Origin: Bacteroidota bacterium | GTDB taxonomy: Bacteria > Bacteroidota > Ignavibacteria > Ignavibacteriales > Ignavibacteriaceae | Length of the DNA: 64,000 bases | Direction: 5' to 3' | NCBI GenBank assembly: GCA_021777835.1 | Contig: JAJYDC010000011.1 | Span: 29,063 to 93,062, forward strand | Part shown: one piece after another, positions 8,881 through 18,178 of the stretch | Layout of the letters: the number at the start of each line of letters is the position of its first letter | Numbering within the stretch: the first letter of the stretch is position 1 | Notes under the pieces: model-generated | Seen by the model: the letters and a program-made list of their open reading frames with translations, nothing else | The model's database searches: none | Told to the model about the DNA's origin: nothing | Made by a program: the position numbers and the translations under genes

Positions 8881-9393
8881 TTAGAAATATACAGTTGCGA
8901 ACAATACAGTTCCGGTATTATAATTAACACCGCCAGGATTGCCAAATCTATTTGAAAGTTTAGCAGAGAAGTCGAAATTTAACTGCGCCTCGATACCCAT
9001 ACTAAAATTCTTGCTGAAGAAATATTCTCCCCCACCCAATAAGCCTGCAATCCAGTCAGTAGTGCTTGTACCTACTTTAGGAATTCCAAATATTGCTCCG
9101 GCTCTAAAACCAATTATCGGTGCAAAATTAGATGTATAAGCGATATAATGATGGTAAACTAATCCCGCAGCAATATCAGTGTTAACTCCACCTATATTTG
9201 CTACACCAATACTTGGTGCTATTGTATTTAAGTTTCCAGTCCAAATCGGGAATAATATATCCGCTTGGGCGCCATTTACTACGGCTGAGATTCCCCATGA
9301 GCCATGAGATAACATTTGCGCATAATTAATACTTGTAATAGATAAGACCCCTACTAAGATTACTACAACTGAGAGAAAATGTTTTTTCATCAT
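8881..9393 (-). CDS. Small outer-membrane beta-barrel-like protein
   Basis: 170 aa. The signal peptide MMKKHFLSVVV...INYAQ is preceded by AAGGATAA. Repeated Gly/aromatic strands (IAAGLVYHHYIAY, IIGFRAGAIFG, LLGGGEYFF, FSMGIEAQLNFDFSAKLS) and the terminal VLFATVYF are typical of a small 8-strand-like barrel. No named family recognised. It lies 32 bp after the FlgD-fold lipoprotein, in the same direction. The 213-bp gap after it (8668-8880) shows nothing. Confidence 0.7.
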   Translation of the reverse strand: MMKKHFLSVVVILVGVLSITSINYAQMLSHGSWGISAVVNGAQADILFPIWTGNLNTIAPSIGVANIGGVNTDIAAGLVYHHYIAYTSNFAPIIGFRAGAIFGIPKVGTSTTDWIAGLLGGGEYFFSKNFSMGIEAQLNFDFSAKLSNRFGNPGGVNYNTGTVLFATVYF

Positions 9394-9424
9394 TTATCCT
9401 TTTTTAACTTTATTAAATTATTTA

Positions 9425-10045
9425 TTAATGCTGTGTGATATTAGGCGCGCTACCATCTAAACTAACATAAATCATACAGTCTTCCCAAAGTAAGTTCCCA
9501 TTAATTTCAACATATATTCTATAGAATCCGTTAGGGAGCTGATTACCGTTTTGATCTTTCCCATTCCAAATAAACTTATGAAATCCGGCCGCAGGATAAC
9601 CGTTATATAGATTCATCGAAAATTGTTTTGAGGGGGTTTTAAAAAGTCCTTCTTCATATAGTGCATGATCGGTAAAATCTTCTCCTGGCATTCTTCCTCT
9701 TACTACCCAAATAGATACTGAAGACTTTTCAGGCAAACTATATAATATTGAAGTTCCATTGCTAGCCGGGTTAGGAAATAAATTGAAAATCCTGAATACT
9801 TGAGGAATAGGTTGTGAATTATTAAGATTTCCATTAAAAGGCAAAGAAAGTTTTCCGTTTGGATTTCCAATTGTACCTAATTCAGTTGGAGAATCCGGGC
9901 CAGTAACCACTATTCCCGTTATAACCGGGGGGTAAGCGATTTCAGTTAGTATTGGATCCGCGCTGGTCGGGCTGCTGCATGAATAAAATATCACCGGTAC
10001 GAACAAAAGAGGTAACAAAAGCAATTTGTAATTGTATTTAATCAT
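9425..10045 (-). CDS. Lipoprotein with FlgD-like Ig domain
   Basis: 206 aa. The lipobox is IFYSC (Cys23). I chose ATG at 10043-10045 because GGAG lies 5 nt upstream; a longer TTG-initiated frame from 10060 would place the GGAG inside the coding sequence. The middle holds FNLFPNPASNGTSILYSLP and the C-terminus FIWNGKDQNGNQLPNGFYRIYV, the hallmark of FlgD Ig-like beta-sandwich domains common in Bacteroidota/Ignavibacteria surface proteins. It is probably an envelope-anchored structural protein and lies upstream of the small barrel gene. Confidence 0.8.
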   Translation of the reverse strand: MIKYNYKLLLLPLLFVPVIFYSCSSPTSADPILTEIAYPPVITGIVVTGPDSPTELGTIGNPNGKLSLPFNGNLNNSQPIPQVFRIFNLFPNPASNGTSILYSLPEKSSVSIWVVRGRMPGEDFTDHALYEEGLFKTPSKQFSMNLYNGYPAAGFHKFIWNGKDQNGNQLPNGFYRIYVEINGNLLWEDCMIYVSLDGSAPNITQH

Positions 10046-10060
10046 AAATGCTCCAAACAA

Positions 10061-10408
10061 TTAGTTCTATATAATATCTTTATGAGAAGTCATGCAGCAA
10101 AATATTTTACTTTTCCAGGGAACGAATATATATTTTGTTACCATCCTGATTTAATCGGCGCGAATTACTTAAGATTTATAGAAATTATTTTAAATATTCT
10201 GGTGATTTCAGAACAAGAATTGTTTTTAATATTTCTATTCTTACAATTTTACATTCTGAAAACAAGTTTTTGATAATTGACTCTTGAACCATATTAAAAA
10301 TGATTTGGGTTTATTTCGGACAAAGGGATTAATTTATATCTTTATAATTATTATATAAAAACCATCCGTAATTGATACGGATGGTTAATATTTGTAAAGG
10401 CTATAAAA
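10061..10408. other. Intergenic region
   Basis: 348 bp. It contains the terminator of the transporter gene at 10355-10386 and the likely promoter region of the leftward lipoprotein. A 63-codon rightward open frame (10082-10273) has no ribosome site and low-complexity hydrophobic content, and is not supported as a gene. Confidence 0.5.
10355..10386 (-). terminator. Rho-independent terminator of the OPT transporter gene
   Basis: On the minus strand AACCATCCGT (10386-10377) pairs with ACGGATGGTT (10369-10360) over a 7-nt loop, followed by TTTTATATAA. Perfect 10-bp stem, 22 bp after the gene's stop codon. Confidence 0.9.
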
Positions 10409-12433
10409 TTATTTTATAGGTTCTTCTTTACTCATAGCATTTTTATAAAGGATTATAGCAAGCAGAGTAAAGAAAATGAGAGCAATTAAATCGCCCCAAT
10501 TTCCGAATGCATCAGCAACAGAAGCGACGCCGCTTCCGCCAAAGAGTCCAAGGACATTCTGATGAAGTTTATCAATAAATGAAATTGGATTACCTGTGCT
10601 ATCTTTGCCTACAGTCCAGCCAACCAGAACTGCAATGAGAATACCTGTAATAGCACCACCCGCAATTAGACCCGAGCTAAACAAAGCACCCGGACCAATT
10701 TCAGATTCAGCTTCAGCAGATTTCTTTCTCTTATCAACAATCCATTTTACTAGTCCGCCGACAAAAATCGGTGTAGTAGTTGAGAGTGGAAGGTAAGCAC
10801 CAACAGCAAATGCAAGAGAAGACACGCCGCACAATTCCATAACTAAAGAAATACCCATACCGATAATTACTAAAGCCCATGGTAGGTTCTGACTAAGTAG
10901 TCCTTTAATTACAGTAGCCATTAAAGTAGCTTGAGGAGCAGGTAAAGGATCAGGATGAGCAGCGGTGATTGGTCCGATACCAACAGTTTTTTCGAGAAGC
11001 AACAAAGTAAAACCGATTGCAACAACAGAAGCAAGTACACCTATAATCAATCCAATTTGCTGTTTGATAGGAGTTGCGCCAACTATATAACCTGTCTTTA
11101 GATCTTGCGAAGTTGCACCGGCATTAGCAGCAGCGATACAAACAATAGAGCCAACGACCAATGCTAGCGGCTCATAAAAGGAACCAGTCCAGCCGATTCC
11201 TACGAAGATTAAGGAAGTAGCCATGAGCGTGGCAATAGTCATTCCGGAAATAGGGTTAGATGAAGAGCCGATAATACCCACGATTCGGGAAGACACAGTT
11301 ACAAAGAAGAAACCAAAGACCACGACCATAATGGAAGAAAGTAAATTAGTAGGGATATTCGGAATAAGGGCCATGAAAAGGATAAGTACTACGCTACCAC
11401 CGAGAACAAAAACAAGAGGCATGTCTTTAGCGGTTCTCAATTTTACTTCTTCTTCTACATTATTAGCTTTATTACTTCTAGATTCCTTAAAATCTTTGAA
11501 AGAGTCAGTGAATGCATTAACAATTGTAGGAAGAGATTTAATAAGAGTAACAATTCCACCAAAAGTAACTGCACCAGCGCCTATATATCTAATATAATTA
11601 CTCCAAATGTCAGAAGCTGACATTTGTGAAATAAGCACTTTTCCAGGAGCAAATACAGTAGTTAATCCATCACCTAAGAGAGTAATAAGAGGAATTAGAA
11701 CGATCCATGATAACACGCCTCCGGCAACCATTATACCGGAAATTTTAGGGCCGATGATATATCCAACGCCTAAAAGTTCAGGGGTAATTTCACCGTTTAT
11801 CGTTCCATTAGGCAAAGCAGATTGTTTGCCAAAAACATAAGCCGGAACGTCTTTCCAAAGACCGAAGATAGACATTAACAATTTATAAAGGAAAGCAATG
11901 CCAAGACCGTAATAAACTTTCTTTGCAAGATTTCCTCCTTTTTCACCTGCGACTAAAACATCCGCGCAAGCAGTTCCTTCAGGATAAGGCAGGACACCAT
12001 GTTCTTTAACAATAAGGGAGCGTCTAAGCGGAATCATAAAAAGGATACCTAAGATTCCACCGGATAATGCAAGAACAAATATTTGGAAATATTGGAAATA
12101 AGCTCTACCGCCGGGTAAGAAAAGAAGAGCCGGTAAAGTAAATACTACACCTGCGGCAATTGATTCTCCCGCAGAACCAATAGTTTGGACAATATTATTT
12201 TCCAGAATTGTTGACTTGCCAACTTTTTTAAAGATAGAAATTGCAAGAACTGCGATTGGGATAGACGCACTAACAGTCAAGCCAACCTTCAATCCAAGAT
12301 AGACTGAAGCCGCTCCGAATATAACTCCGAAGATTGCGCCGAGTATAATTGCTTTTAAGGTAAATTCAGGGATAACCTCATTTGCGGGGACATAAGGTTT
12401 GAATTCTGTGGAGGTAGAATTTTTTTCTGCCAT
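10409..12433 (-). CDS. OPT family oligopeptide transporter
   Basis: 674 aa polytopic inner-membrane protein with about 14-16 hydrophobic helices. The N-terminal YVPANEVIPEFTLKAIILG and GAASVYLGLKVGLTVSASIP, with TIGSAGESIAAGVVFTLPAL and YPEGTACADVL, are signatures of the bacterial OPT (oligopeptide transporter) family. OPT proteins are proton-coupled importers of small peptides or metal chelates; the substrate here cannot be read from sequence. It is the last gene of an apparent pdxJ - TIGR02757 - OPT leftward group and is closed by a strong terminator. Confidence 0.93.
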   Translation of the reverse strand: MAEKNSTSTEFKPYVPANEVIPEFTLKAIILGAIFGVIFGAASVYLGLKVGLTVSASIPIAVLAISIFKKVGKSTILENNIVQTIGSAGESIAAGVVFTLPALLFLPGGRAYFQYFQIFVLALSGGILGILFMIPLRRSLIVKEHGVLPYPEGTACADVLVAGEKGGNLAKKVYYGLGIAFLYKLLMSIFGLWKDVPAYVFGKQSALPNGTINGEITPELLGVGYIIGPKISGIMVAGGVLSWIVLIPLITLLGDGLTTVFAPGKVLISQMSASDIWSNYIRYIGAGAVTFGGIVTLIKSLPTIVNAFTDSFKDFKESRSNKANNVEEEVKLRTAKDMPLVFVLGGSVVLILFMALIPNIPTNLLSSIMVVVFGFFFVTVSSRIVGIIGSSSNPISGMTIATLMATSLIFVGIGWTGSFYEPLALVVGSIVCIAAANAGATSQDLKTGYIVGATPIKQQIGLIIGVLASVVAIGFTLLLLEKTVGIGPITAAHPDPLPAPQATLMATVIKGLLSQNLPWALVIIGMGISLVMELCGVSSLAFAVGAYLPLSTTTPIFVGGLVKWIVDKRKKSAEAESEIGPGALFSSGLIAGGAITGILIAVLVGWTVGKDSTGNPISFIDKLHQNVLGLFGGSGVASVADAFGNWGDLIALIFFTLLAIILYKNAMSKEEPIK

Positions 12434-12527
12434 GTATTACAACTCCTTATTAATAATTTGGAGAAAAATGATGGTGAATATTTGCATAATTGTTAAGAAA
12501 AGCAAACGAATAGTTATAAATCTAGAT

Positions 12528-13313
12528 TTAGAATTTTAATTTTCTCATTCCGATATGGCATATTGCGAAGTCATATTTAACTGGATCGGAAGGATCAAAC
12601 TTGCTAAGGTTAAGTGTTATTTCCTCGGCCATTAACCAGCTAACGTTTTTTCGGTTTGTAAGGCGGATTGATCTGCATACTCTTGCAACGTGAGTATCAA
12701 CAGGTATTATTAATTTATTGGGTTTAACAACATCCGACCAAAATCCGAAATCGAGTTCATCATGTCTGACCATCCAGCGAAGGAAGAGATTTATTCTTTT
12801 GCATGCAGAACCGTTATCGGGAAGCGGAAACATGAATTTTAGCCCCGGAGTTAGATCCATATTAGGATTAGTTTTCCTGGCGAGGGTAATAAAATATTCG
12901 GAAAATTTATTTATCGGATTTTTCACATTAACATCCTGAGGATTTGTAAAGGTACTAAATAGGTTTTTCAAAGAATCATATTCAGAGTATACACTCTTAA
13001 GCAGCCGAAAGAATAATCGTATATCCGATTCAGTATAAAATCTATGTTTTACATTTTTGAAAATTGAGTCTAATTCTTTCGGGTTAAAATCCATAATAAA
13101 ATCAAATGGCTGATTGTTGGTAATTGCCAAGATTTTATTTACTGAATTAATTATTTGCGATACATTTCCATAAGCAAATACAGAGGCAATAAAACCGATT
13201 GATTCAATATCTTTTTCGCTTTTGAAAAGATGTAGAAACTGCAAAGGATCGGGAGATATTTTTGACTTATCAAAGGCCAAATAATGTTCATCAAGTTTTG
13301 CTCTAAGGTTCAT
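12528..13313 (-). CDS. TIGR02757 family (DUF2400) protein
   Basis: 261 aa, cytoplasmic. The SPDPLQFLHLFKS, IASVFAYGNVSQI, RFYTESDIRLFFRLL, KRINLFLRWMVRHDELDFGFW and IPVDTHVARVCRSI blocks are characteristic of the TIGR02757 family. The helical fold with a PVDTH segment recalls the HhH-GPD DNA glycosylase fold, but a DNA-repair role is not established. Its start lies 20 bp downstream of the pdxJ stop, so it is probably co-transcribed. Confidence 0.85.
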   Translation of the reverse strand: MNLRAKLDEHYLAFDKSKISPDPLQFLHLFKSEKDIESIGFIASVFAYGNVSQIINSVNKILAITNNQPFDFIMDFNPKELDSIFKNVKHRFYTESDIRLFFRLLKSVYSEYDSLKNLFSTFTNPQDVNVKNPINKFSEYFITLARKTNPNMDLTPGLKFMFPLPDNGSACKRINLFLRWMVRHDELDFGFWSDVVKPNKLIIPVDTHVARVCRSIRLTNRKNVSWLMAEEITLNLSKFDPSDPVKYDFAICHIGMRKLKF

Positions 13314-13333
13314 TATACAGAGACTTCAATAGG

Positions 13334-14044
13334 CTATTTAACAAGTCTAATCATTTCCTTAACGGCTTCATTTAATCCAACGAACACAGCTCTAGCAATT
13401 ACTGAATGCCCTATGCTTACTTCATCAATACCGGGGATTTCGCGAAATATTTTTATATTCTGATAATCGAGTCCATGCCCAGCATTAACGCCCAGACCGA
13501 GCTTTTTAGCATGTTTCACTGCAATTCTAATTTTTTCAAGTTCGTCAAATTGTTCCTCCTCTGAAATAGCGTTAGCAAAGACTCCAGTATGAATTTCTAT
13601 GAAGTCCGAGTTTATTTCAGCAGAGGCGTCAATTTGTTCTATTGTAGGTTCGATAAAAAGAGACACTTCAATTTCAGATTTGTGCAAATCATTTATCGCA
13701 TCTTTTAGTCTACTGATATTGTCAATAACATTTATTCCGCCTTCAGTAGTTAATTCCTGACGGCGTTCTGGAACAATAGTAGCGAGTTCAGGACCAACAT
13801 CGCAGGCAATTCTAATAATTTCATCAGTCGCAGCCATTTCAAGATCAAGCTTTGTTGTAAGGAGCTCTCTAAGCAGTCTAACATCACGTTCATTTATATG
13901 CCTTCTATCTTCTCTTAAGTGGACAACAATTCCATCGACGCCTGCCTGCTCTGCTAGCAAGGCAAAAGTGACCGGATCGGGCTGGTTTTCTCCCCTTGAA
14001 TTTCTTAAGGTAGCAATATGATCAACATTTAATGAAAATCTCAT
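13334..14044 (-). CDS. pdxJ: Pyridoxine 5'-phosphate synthase
   Basis: PdxJ condenses 1-deoxyxylulose 5-phosphate and 3-amino-2-oxopropyl phosphate to pyridoxine 5'-phosphate, in the deoxyxylulose-dependent PLP pathway. Length 236 aa is typical. SLNVDHIATLRNSRG at the N-terminus, VHLREDRRHI, CDVGPELATIVPERR, EIHTGVF, LGVNAGHGLDYQN and VSIGHSVIARAVF are all diagnostic, including the catalytic His and Glu positions. It heads the group with the TIGR02757 and OPT genes. The PLP it makes serves alr, metY and thrC in this same window. Confidence 0.97.
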   Translation of the reverse strand: MRFSLNVDHIATLRNSRGENQPDPVTFALLAEQAGVDGIVVHLREDRRHINERDVRLLRELLTTKLDLEMAATDEIIRIACDVGPELATIVPERRQELTTEGGINVIDNISRLKDAINDLHKSEIEVSLFIEPTIEQIDASAEINSDFIEIHTGVFANAISEEEQFDELEKIRIAVKHAKKLGLGVNAGHGLDYQNIKIFREIPGIDEVSIGHSVIARAVFVGLNEAVKEMIRLVK

Positions 14045-14222
14045 TTTTATTCCTCGTAAAAATATTAGTATTCAATTGTGATGAAGAGACGATGCAATCT
14101 TTCCCTGTAAAATAGCCAAAATATATTCCAAGTAAAAACACCCACATTACTTCAGGAGATTATGAAATTTTCGTATATATTTTAGGAGACAATTATTTAA
14201 TTATTTCGGAATCCAAACGAAA

Positions 14223-15359
14223 ATGAAAATCTTTATAACAATAATATTACTTACTGTATCCTATCACTTATGTTATGCACAACAAGCAAGAATAAAATTC
14301 ATTGTAATAACTTCAGATAAAGGAAAGCAAGAGGGTGTATATATCACAGGTAATACTGCAATATTAGGGAATTGGGATGCATCTTCAGTTCCATTGGATA
14401 AAATAAATGATAGTACATGGAGTAAAGTCTTTGAATTTAAGGACAGCACTACTATACAATACAAATTTACTAGAGGTACCTGGCAAAACGAAGCTTTAAC
14501 AATTGATGGTACAATCCCATCGAATTATAAATTAAAAGTTACGAAAGATACAGTGGTTATCGTCAACATATCAAAATGGGGCAAAGGATTGTTCAATAAG
14601 AAGCCTATGGGAAAAATCACAGGTACTGTTGAATATTTTAGAAAATTAACAGGGAAAGGAATAAAGCCTCGTGACATTATTGTATGGCTGCCTCCGTCAT
14701 ATAAAAAAGATAAGGCAAAAAGATACCCTGTTTTATATATGGAAGACGGCCAAAATATATTTGACCCGAAGACATCCTCATTTGGAGTTGATTGGCAATT
14801 AGATGAAGCGGCCGACAGCTTAATAAAAGCAAAGGCTATAAAGGAGATAATAATTGTCGGCATTTATAACACCTCTGATCGAGGGAAAGAATACCTTGAC
14901 ACCAAAATCGGTCACGACTATATGAACTTTATAGTCTATAAACTTAAGCCTTTTATAGATAAAAGATTTAGGACATTACCTGACAGAAAAAACACTGCAA
15001 CGGGAGGTTCCTCTGCGGGCGGATTAATTTCATTTATGCTTTTATGGGAATATCCAAACGTATTTTCACAAGCGGCTTGTTTATCTCCGGCATTTCACAT
15101 TGATAATATTAACTTTGTTAAAAATGTTAAAGAGTATGACGGAAAGAAAAAACCGATAAGGATGTACATTGACATAGGGACTAAAGATTTAGAAGTTCAA
15201 TTAAGACCGGGAGTTGATGAGATGGTTAATGTTCTTGAAAGCAAAGGATATAAAGCCGGGAGAGATCTTGAATATTTTATTGCCAACGGAGCCACGCATA
15301 ATGAAGAAGCATGGTCAAAGCGAAATTGGAGATACCTGGAATTTATGTTTGGTAAATAA
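14223..15359 (+). CDS. Secreted esterase with N-terminal CBM20-like starch-binding domain
   Basis: 378 aa with a signal peptide ending LCYAQ. Residues about 22-115 (GVYITGNTAILGNWDASSVPL, WSKVFEFKDSTTIQYKFTRG) match the CBM20 starch-binding fold. The C-terminal alpha/beta hydrolase belongs to the esterase D/enterochelin esterase family: IIVWLPPSY, PVLYMEDGQNIFDP, the nucleophile elbow GGSSAGG and the late His in GATHNEEAW. It probably hydrolyses an ester on a carbohydrate-linked substrate in the periplasm or outside the cell. It converges with lptB, 19 bp apart. Confidence 0.85.
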   Translation: MKIFITIILLTVSYHLCYAQQARIKFIVITSDKGKQEGVYITGNTAILGNWDASSVPLDKINDSTWSKVFEFKDSTTIQYKFTRGTWQNEALTIDGTIPSNYKLKVTKDTVVIVNISKWGKGLFNKKPMGKITGTVEYFRKLTGKGIKPRDIIVWLPPSYKKDKAKRYPVLYMEDGQNIFDPKTSSFGVDWQLDEAADSLIKAKAIKEIIIVGIYNTSDRGKEYLDTKIGHDYMNFIVYKLKPFIDKRFRTLPDRKNTATGGSSAGGLISFMLLWEYPNVFSQAACLSPAFHIDNINFVKNVKEYDGKKKPIRMYIDIGTKDLEVQLRPGVDEMVNVLESKGYKAGRDLEYFIANGATHNEEAWSKRNWRYLEFMFGK

Positions 15360-15378
15360 GCTAAAGATTATTTTATTT

Positions 15379-16113
15379 TTAGTATCTGTCGAGTTTAAAA
15401 TTCTCGCCAAGATAAAGCTTTCTTACCTCAGCATCGTTTGCTAATTCTTGTGCTTTACCCTGCTTAAATATTATTCCGTTTATCAAGATATAAGCATTAT
15501 CTACAATACTTAAAGTTTCATGCACATTATGATCGGTAATTAATACGCCGATTCCTCTATTTTTTAGATTCGCAACAATGCTCATAATATCCTCCACAGC
15601 AATCGGATCAACACCTGCAAAAGGTTCATCAAGCAGGATAAAACTTGGATCAGTTGCAAGAGAACGAGCAATCTCAGTTCTTCGTCTTTCACCTCCGCTC
15701 AGCTGGAAGCCAATACTTTTCCTAATATGAGTAATGCTAAGGTCTTCTAATAATTTTTCACATTTTTCTTTTTTTTCTTTTAAGGGAATAGGTATCATTT
15801 CCAAAATTGCCATGAGATTGTCTTCGACGGAAAGTCTCCTAAAAATAGAAGCTTCTTGAGGTAAATAGCCGATTCCCATTCTGGCTCTTTTATACATAGG
15901 AACCTTGGTAATGTCAGAATCATCAAGATAGACTTTCCCACCGTCAGGTCTAATCATTCCGACAATCATATAAAAAGTAGTAGTCTTCCCTGCTCCATTT
16001 GGTCCAAGGAGTCCAACAATTTCACCTTTAGCGACTTCAATAGAAGCGCCGTTTACGACAGTTCTCTTTTTATAGATTTTTACTAGATTTTCGCTTCTTA
16101 ACTTTGTTGCCAT
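15379..16113 (-). CDS. lptB: LPS export ABC transporter ATPase LptB
   Basis: 244 aa ABC ATPase that powers lipopolysaccharide extraction from the inner membrane with LptFG. Walker [10 protein letters not shown], the Q-loop region [19 protein letters not shown], signature [15 protein letters not shown], Walker [14 protein letters not shown] and switch His ITDHNV match LptB closely. It is the last gene of the kdsA-unknown-kdsD-lptC-lptA-lptB operon. The LptFG permease genes are not in the window. Confidence 0.96.
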   Translation of the reverse strand: MATKLRSENLVKIYKKRTVVNGASIEVAKGEIVGLLGPNGAGKTTTFYMIVGMIRPDGGKVYLDDSDITKVPMYKRARMGIGYLPQEASIFRRLSVEDNLMAILEMIPIPLKEKKEKCEKLLEDLSITHIRKSIGFQLSGGERRRTEIARSLATDPSFILLDEPFAGVDPIAVEDIMSIVANLKNRGIGVLITDHNVHETLSIVDNAYILINGIIFKQGKAQELANDAEVRKLYLGENFKLDRY

Positions 16114-16157
16114 AAAATTGAAGTATGAAATGGATTAAATGAAAAACAATAAGATTT

Positions 16158-17597
16158 CTATTTTTTATTGAAACTCTCTAAATATTTTGTTGATCCTGAT
16201 AGCAATGATTCCTTTGTTGGTCGATTATTATAAAGGACATAATCCGGAAGAGTGAAGGATAATTCATTCCCTTTGACTTTTATTTCAGGGTAGTATTCAC
16301 TATTCGGAGTGCCATAAAGATTTACCTGGCTAACTTTTTTATCTTCAAAATATATTTTTGCCGTTTGAGAAGACGACTTTATTAGTCCGTTAGGAGAATT
16401 ATCATCATAAAGATAATAAATACTATACACTTTCCCATGTACGTCTGTTTCTCTAATACCAGATTCATTAAAATACACTCTCAAAGTATCGCCGGAGATT
16501 TGATCAAACCTTTCCCGGTACATTGCATTTTGAGAAAGAATAAAAGCATTTCTGTTTACATTTAATAGATTAATCTTATTATTCTTCATGAAAATAATTA
16601 TGGAGTCACCAGTAAGCTGTGAATTTTCGTACCATATAATTGGTTGAGAGGCGACGGGATTTATTTTGAATGTAACAATTTTCCCAAGACTTCGATAATA
16701 CAATGAATAATCATTCTTTGAGGCAAAACTACCTTTAACAATTTCGACTGAATCTTCAGCTTTGAAAATATTCATTGTATCTCTATAGGCTTCCAAGCGT
16801 TTTGATTTAATTACGAGTGTATCAATCTTTAAGGTGCGAACAGAATCCTTTTTACCGATTAAAGAGGTATCAGGCTGCATGATATAAGAAGAATCAATTT
16901 GAATTAGGAGAGGATTTTTATCAATCAAGGAATAATATTTTTTAGGATAATCTTCCAGATGATCACCGTATATTTTAGTATTGTTAGCGGAGTTTCTTAT
17001 TAGGACATTATTATCTGCAAAAGTGATTCTTGATTCCCTAAAATGTGTAAGGCTATCAGCTTGGATTATATTTTGTGATTGGACAATTTTAACATTCCCA
17101 ACGGCAATTGCTTTTCCTTCGTTTTTGAAATAAGTCAGTTCATTGGAAGTTAATATCGAAGAAGTATCAACTAAAGTAACATTATGCTTGAATATAGCTT
17201 TGTCCAAATCGAAGAAATAATCGCCAGAGTCAGCAGTAAGAATTACTTTCTTATCATTAAGTTTGACTCCTGAATTTGATTCAGCTTTTCTTTCATCACC
17301 GAAATAATATCCATGATCGCAAGTAATTGTTAAGGTATCCTGGGTAGCAACAACATTTCCAATCAATTCAGCCTTATTTTGCGAAACAAAACGAACAGCC
17401 TTATCACAGGTTATTTTCACATTGCCTTGTGTAATCACAACGTTTCCATATACAGTGTCTATACTTTCACCATTAATATTATGGAAAACATCCTTCCCAC
17501 CAGTGACAGTTATCTGTTGTTGTTGGGCAAACAGAGCTCCTGTCAGGAAAATGGATATTAGAAATAATTTAATTTGAATCTTCATTATTAGCATCAT
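16158..17597 (-). CDS. lptA: OstA/LptA-like periplasmic LPS transport protein
   Basis: 479 aa, signal peptide ending ALFAQ. The mature N-terminus (ITVTGGKDVFHNINGESIDTVYGNVVITQGNVKITCDKAV, shown here only as motif) and repeated GNVxxxQxxxxxxCDxxxYF units form the OstA beta-jellyroll seen in LptA and the LptD N-domain. LptA builds the periplasmic bridge for LPS. This protein is over twice the length of enterobacterial LptA (about 185 aa), as in many Bacteroidota. Its ATG overlaps the lptC stop (ATGA). A second in-frame ATG four codons on (17585) gives a cleaner signal peptide and is an alternative start. Confidence 0.88.
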   Translation of the reverse strand: MMLIMKIQIKLFLISIFLTGALFAQQQQITVTGGKDVFHNINGESIDTVYGNVVITQGNVKITCDKAVRFVSQNKAELIGNVVATQDTLTITCDHGYYFGDERKAESNSGVKLNDKKVILTADSGDYFFDLDKAIFKHNVTLVDTSSILTSNELTYFKNEGKAIAVGNVKIVQSQNIIQADSLTHFRESRITFADNNVLIRNSANNTKIYGDHLEDYPKKYYSLIDKNPLLIQIDSSYIMQPDTSLIGKKDSVRTLKIDTLVIKSKRLEAYRDTMNIFKAEDSVEIVKGSFASKNDYSLYYRSLGKIVTFKINPVASQPIIWYENSQLTGDSIIIFMKNNKINLLNVNRNAFILSQNAMYRERFDQISGDTLRVYFNESGIRETDVHGKVYSIYYLYDDNSPNGLIKSSSQTAKIYFEDKKVSQVNLYGTPNSEYYPEIKVKGNELSFTLPDYVLYNNRPTKESLLSGSTKYLESFNKK

Positions 17598-18178
17598 TTT
17601 CTTTTAGGAACCTGTAAATCCGCAGCATTTTTATTTTTGTTTTTTACAGTATCCATTCTTGTTACGTATGTTATATTGTAGATAGTATAATTTCGTAAAT
17701 TTTGATCAGATTCAAATCCATACCCCTGGATTTTTTCCTTAGGAGACACAATCGTTACAAACTTATCGGATACAATTTTTCTATCCTTATTTCGCCACAT
17801 TAACTCTTGTGTTTTGAGAGTAACACCGCTATCGCTAACCGCAACGACACTATCATTTGCGTACAAATCATTAGTTATATTGTTAACCTTGCCATTAAGA
17901 GCTGTCAGGGTTGTAGTCTTAATTTCATTCTCATTAAAAAAATCCACTTTAATAGAGCTATCAAGCAAAGTCTCAGGGGGGCTATCGAACATACGCATAT
18001 GACCGTAATACAGAATTGCTCGAGTCTTGCCGGAATCGCTAAATATTACTGTAGAATTCCATCCTTCCTGAACAGGAAGTTTTGTTGTCTTAATAGATGC
18101 ATTTATTGTTGGTTTTACCTGTCGATTGCTACATCCGGAAAAAACGATAATAATAATTAAAAGTGCGAATAATTTCAT
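17594..18178 (-). CDS. lptC: LptC-family lipoprotein of the LPS export system
   Basis: 194 aa. It has a lipobox VFSGC (Cys16), whereas enterobacterial LptC has a transmembrane helix; lipoprotein LptC forms are common in Bacteroidota. The core WNSTVIFSDSGKTRAILYYGHMR, DSSIKVDFFNE, LTALNGKVN and DSGVTLKTQELMWRNKDRKIVSDKFVTIV is the LptC jellyroll. It receives LPS from LptBFG and passes it to LptA. It overlaps kdsD upstream and lptA downstream by 4 nt each (ATGA), showing translational coupling. Confidence 0.9.
   Translation of the reverse strand: MKLFALLIIIIVFSGCSNRQVKPTINASIKTTKLPVQEGWNSTVIFSDSGKTRAILYYGHMRMFDSPPETLLDSSIKVDFFNENEIKTTTLTALNGKVNNITNDLYANDSVVAVSDSGVTLKTQELMWRNKDRKIVSDKFVTIVSPKEKIQGYGFESDQNLRNYTIYNITYVTRMDTVKNKNKNAADLQVPKRK

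Noticed and set aside
10082..10273. 63-codon rightward open frame in the gap upstream of the FlgD-fold lipoprotein gene
   Set aside because: No ribosome site, no recognisable motif, composition typical of AT-rich non-coding DNA.
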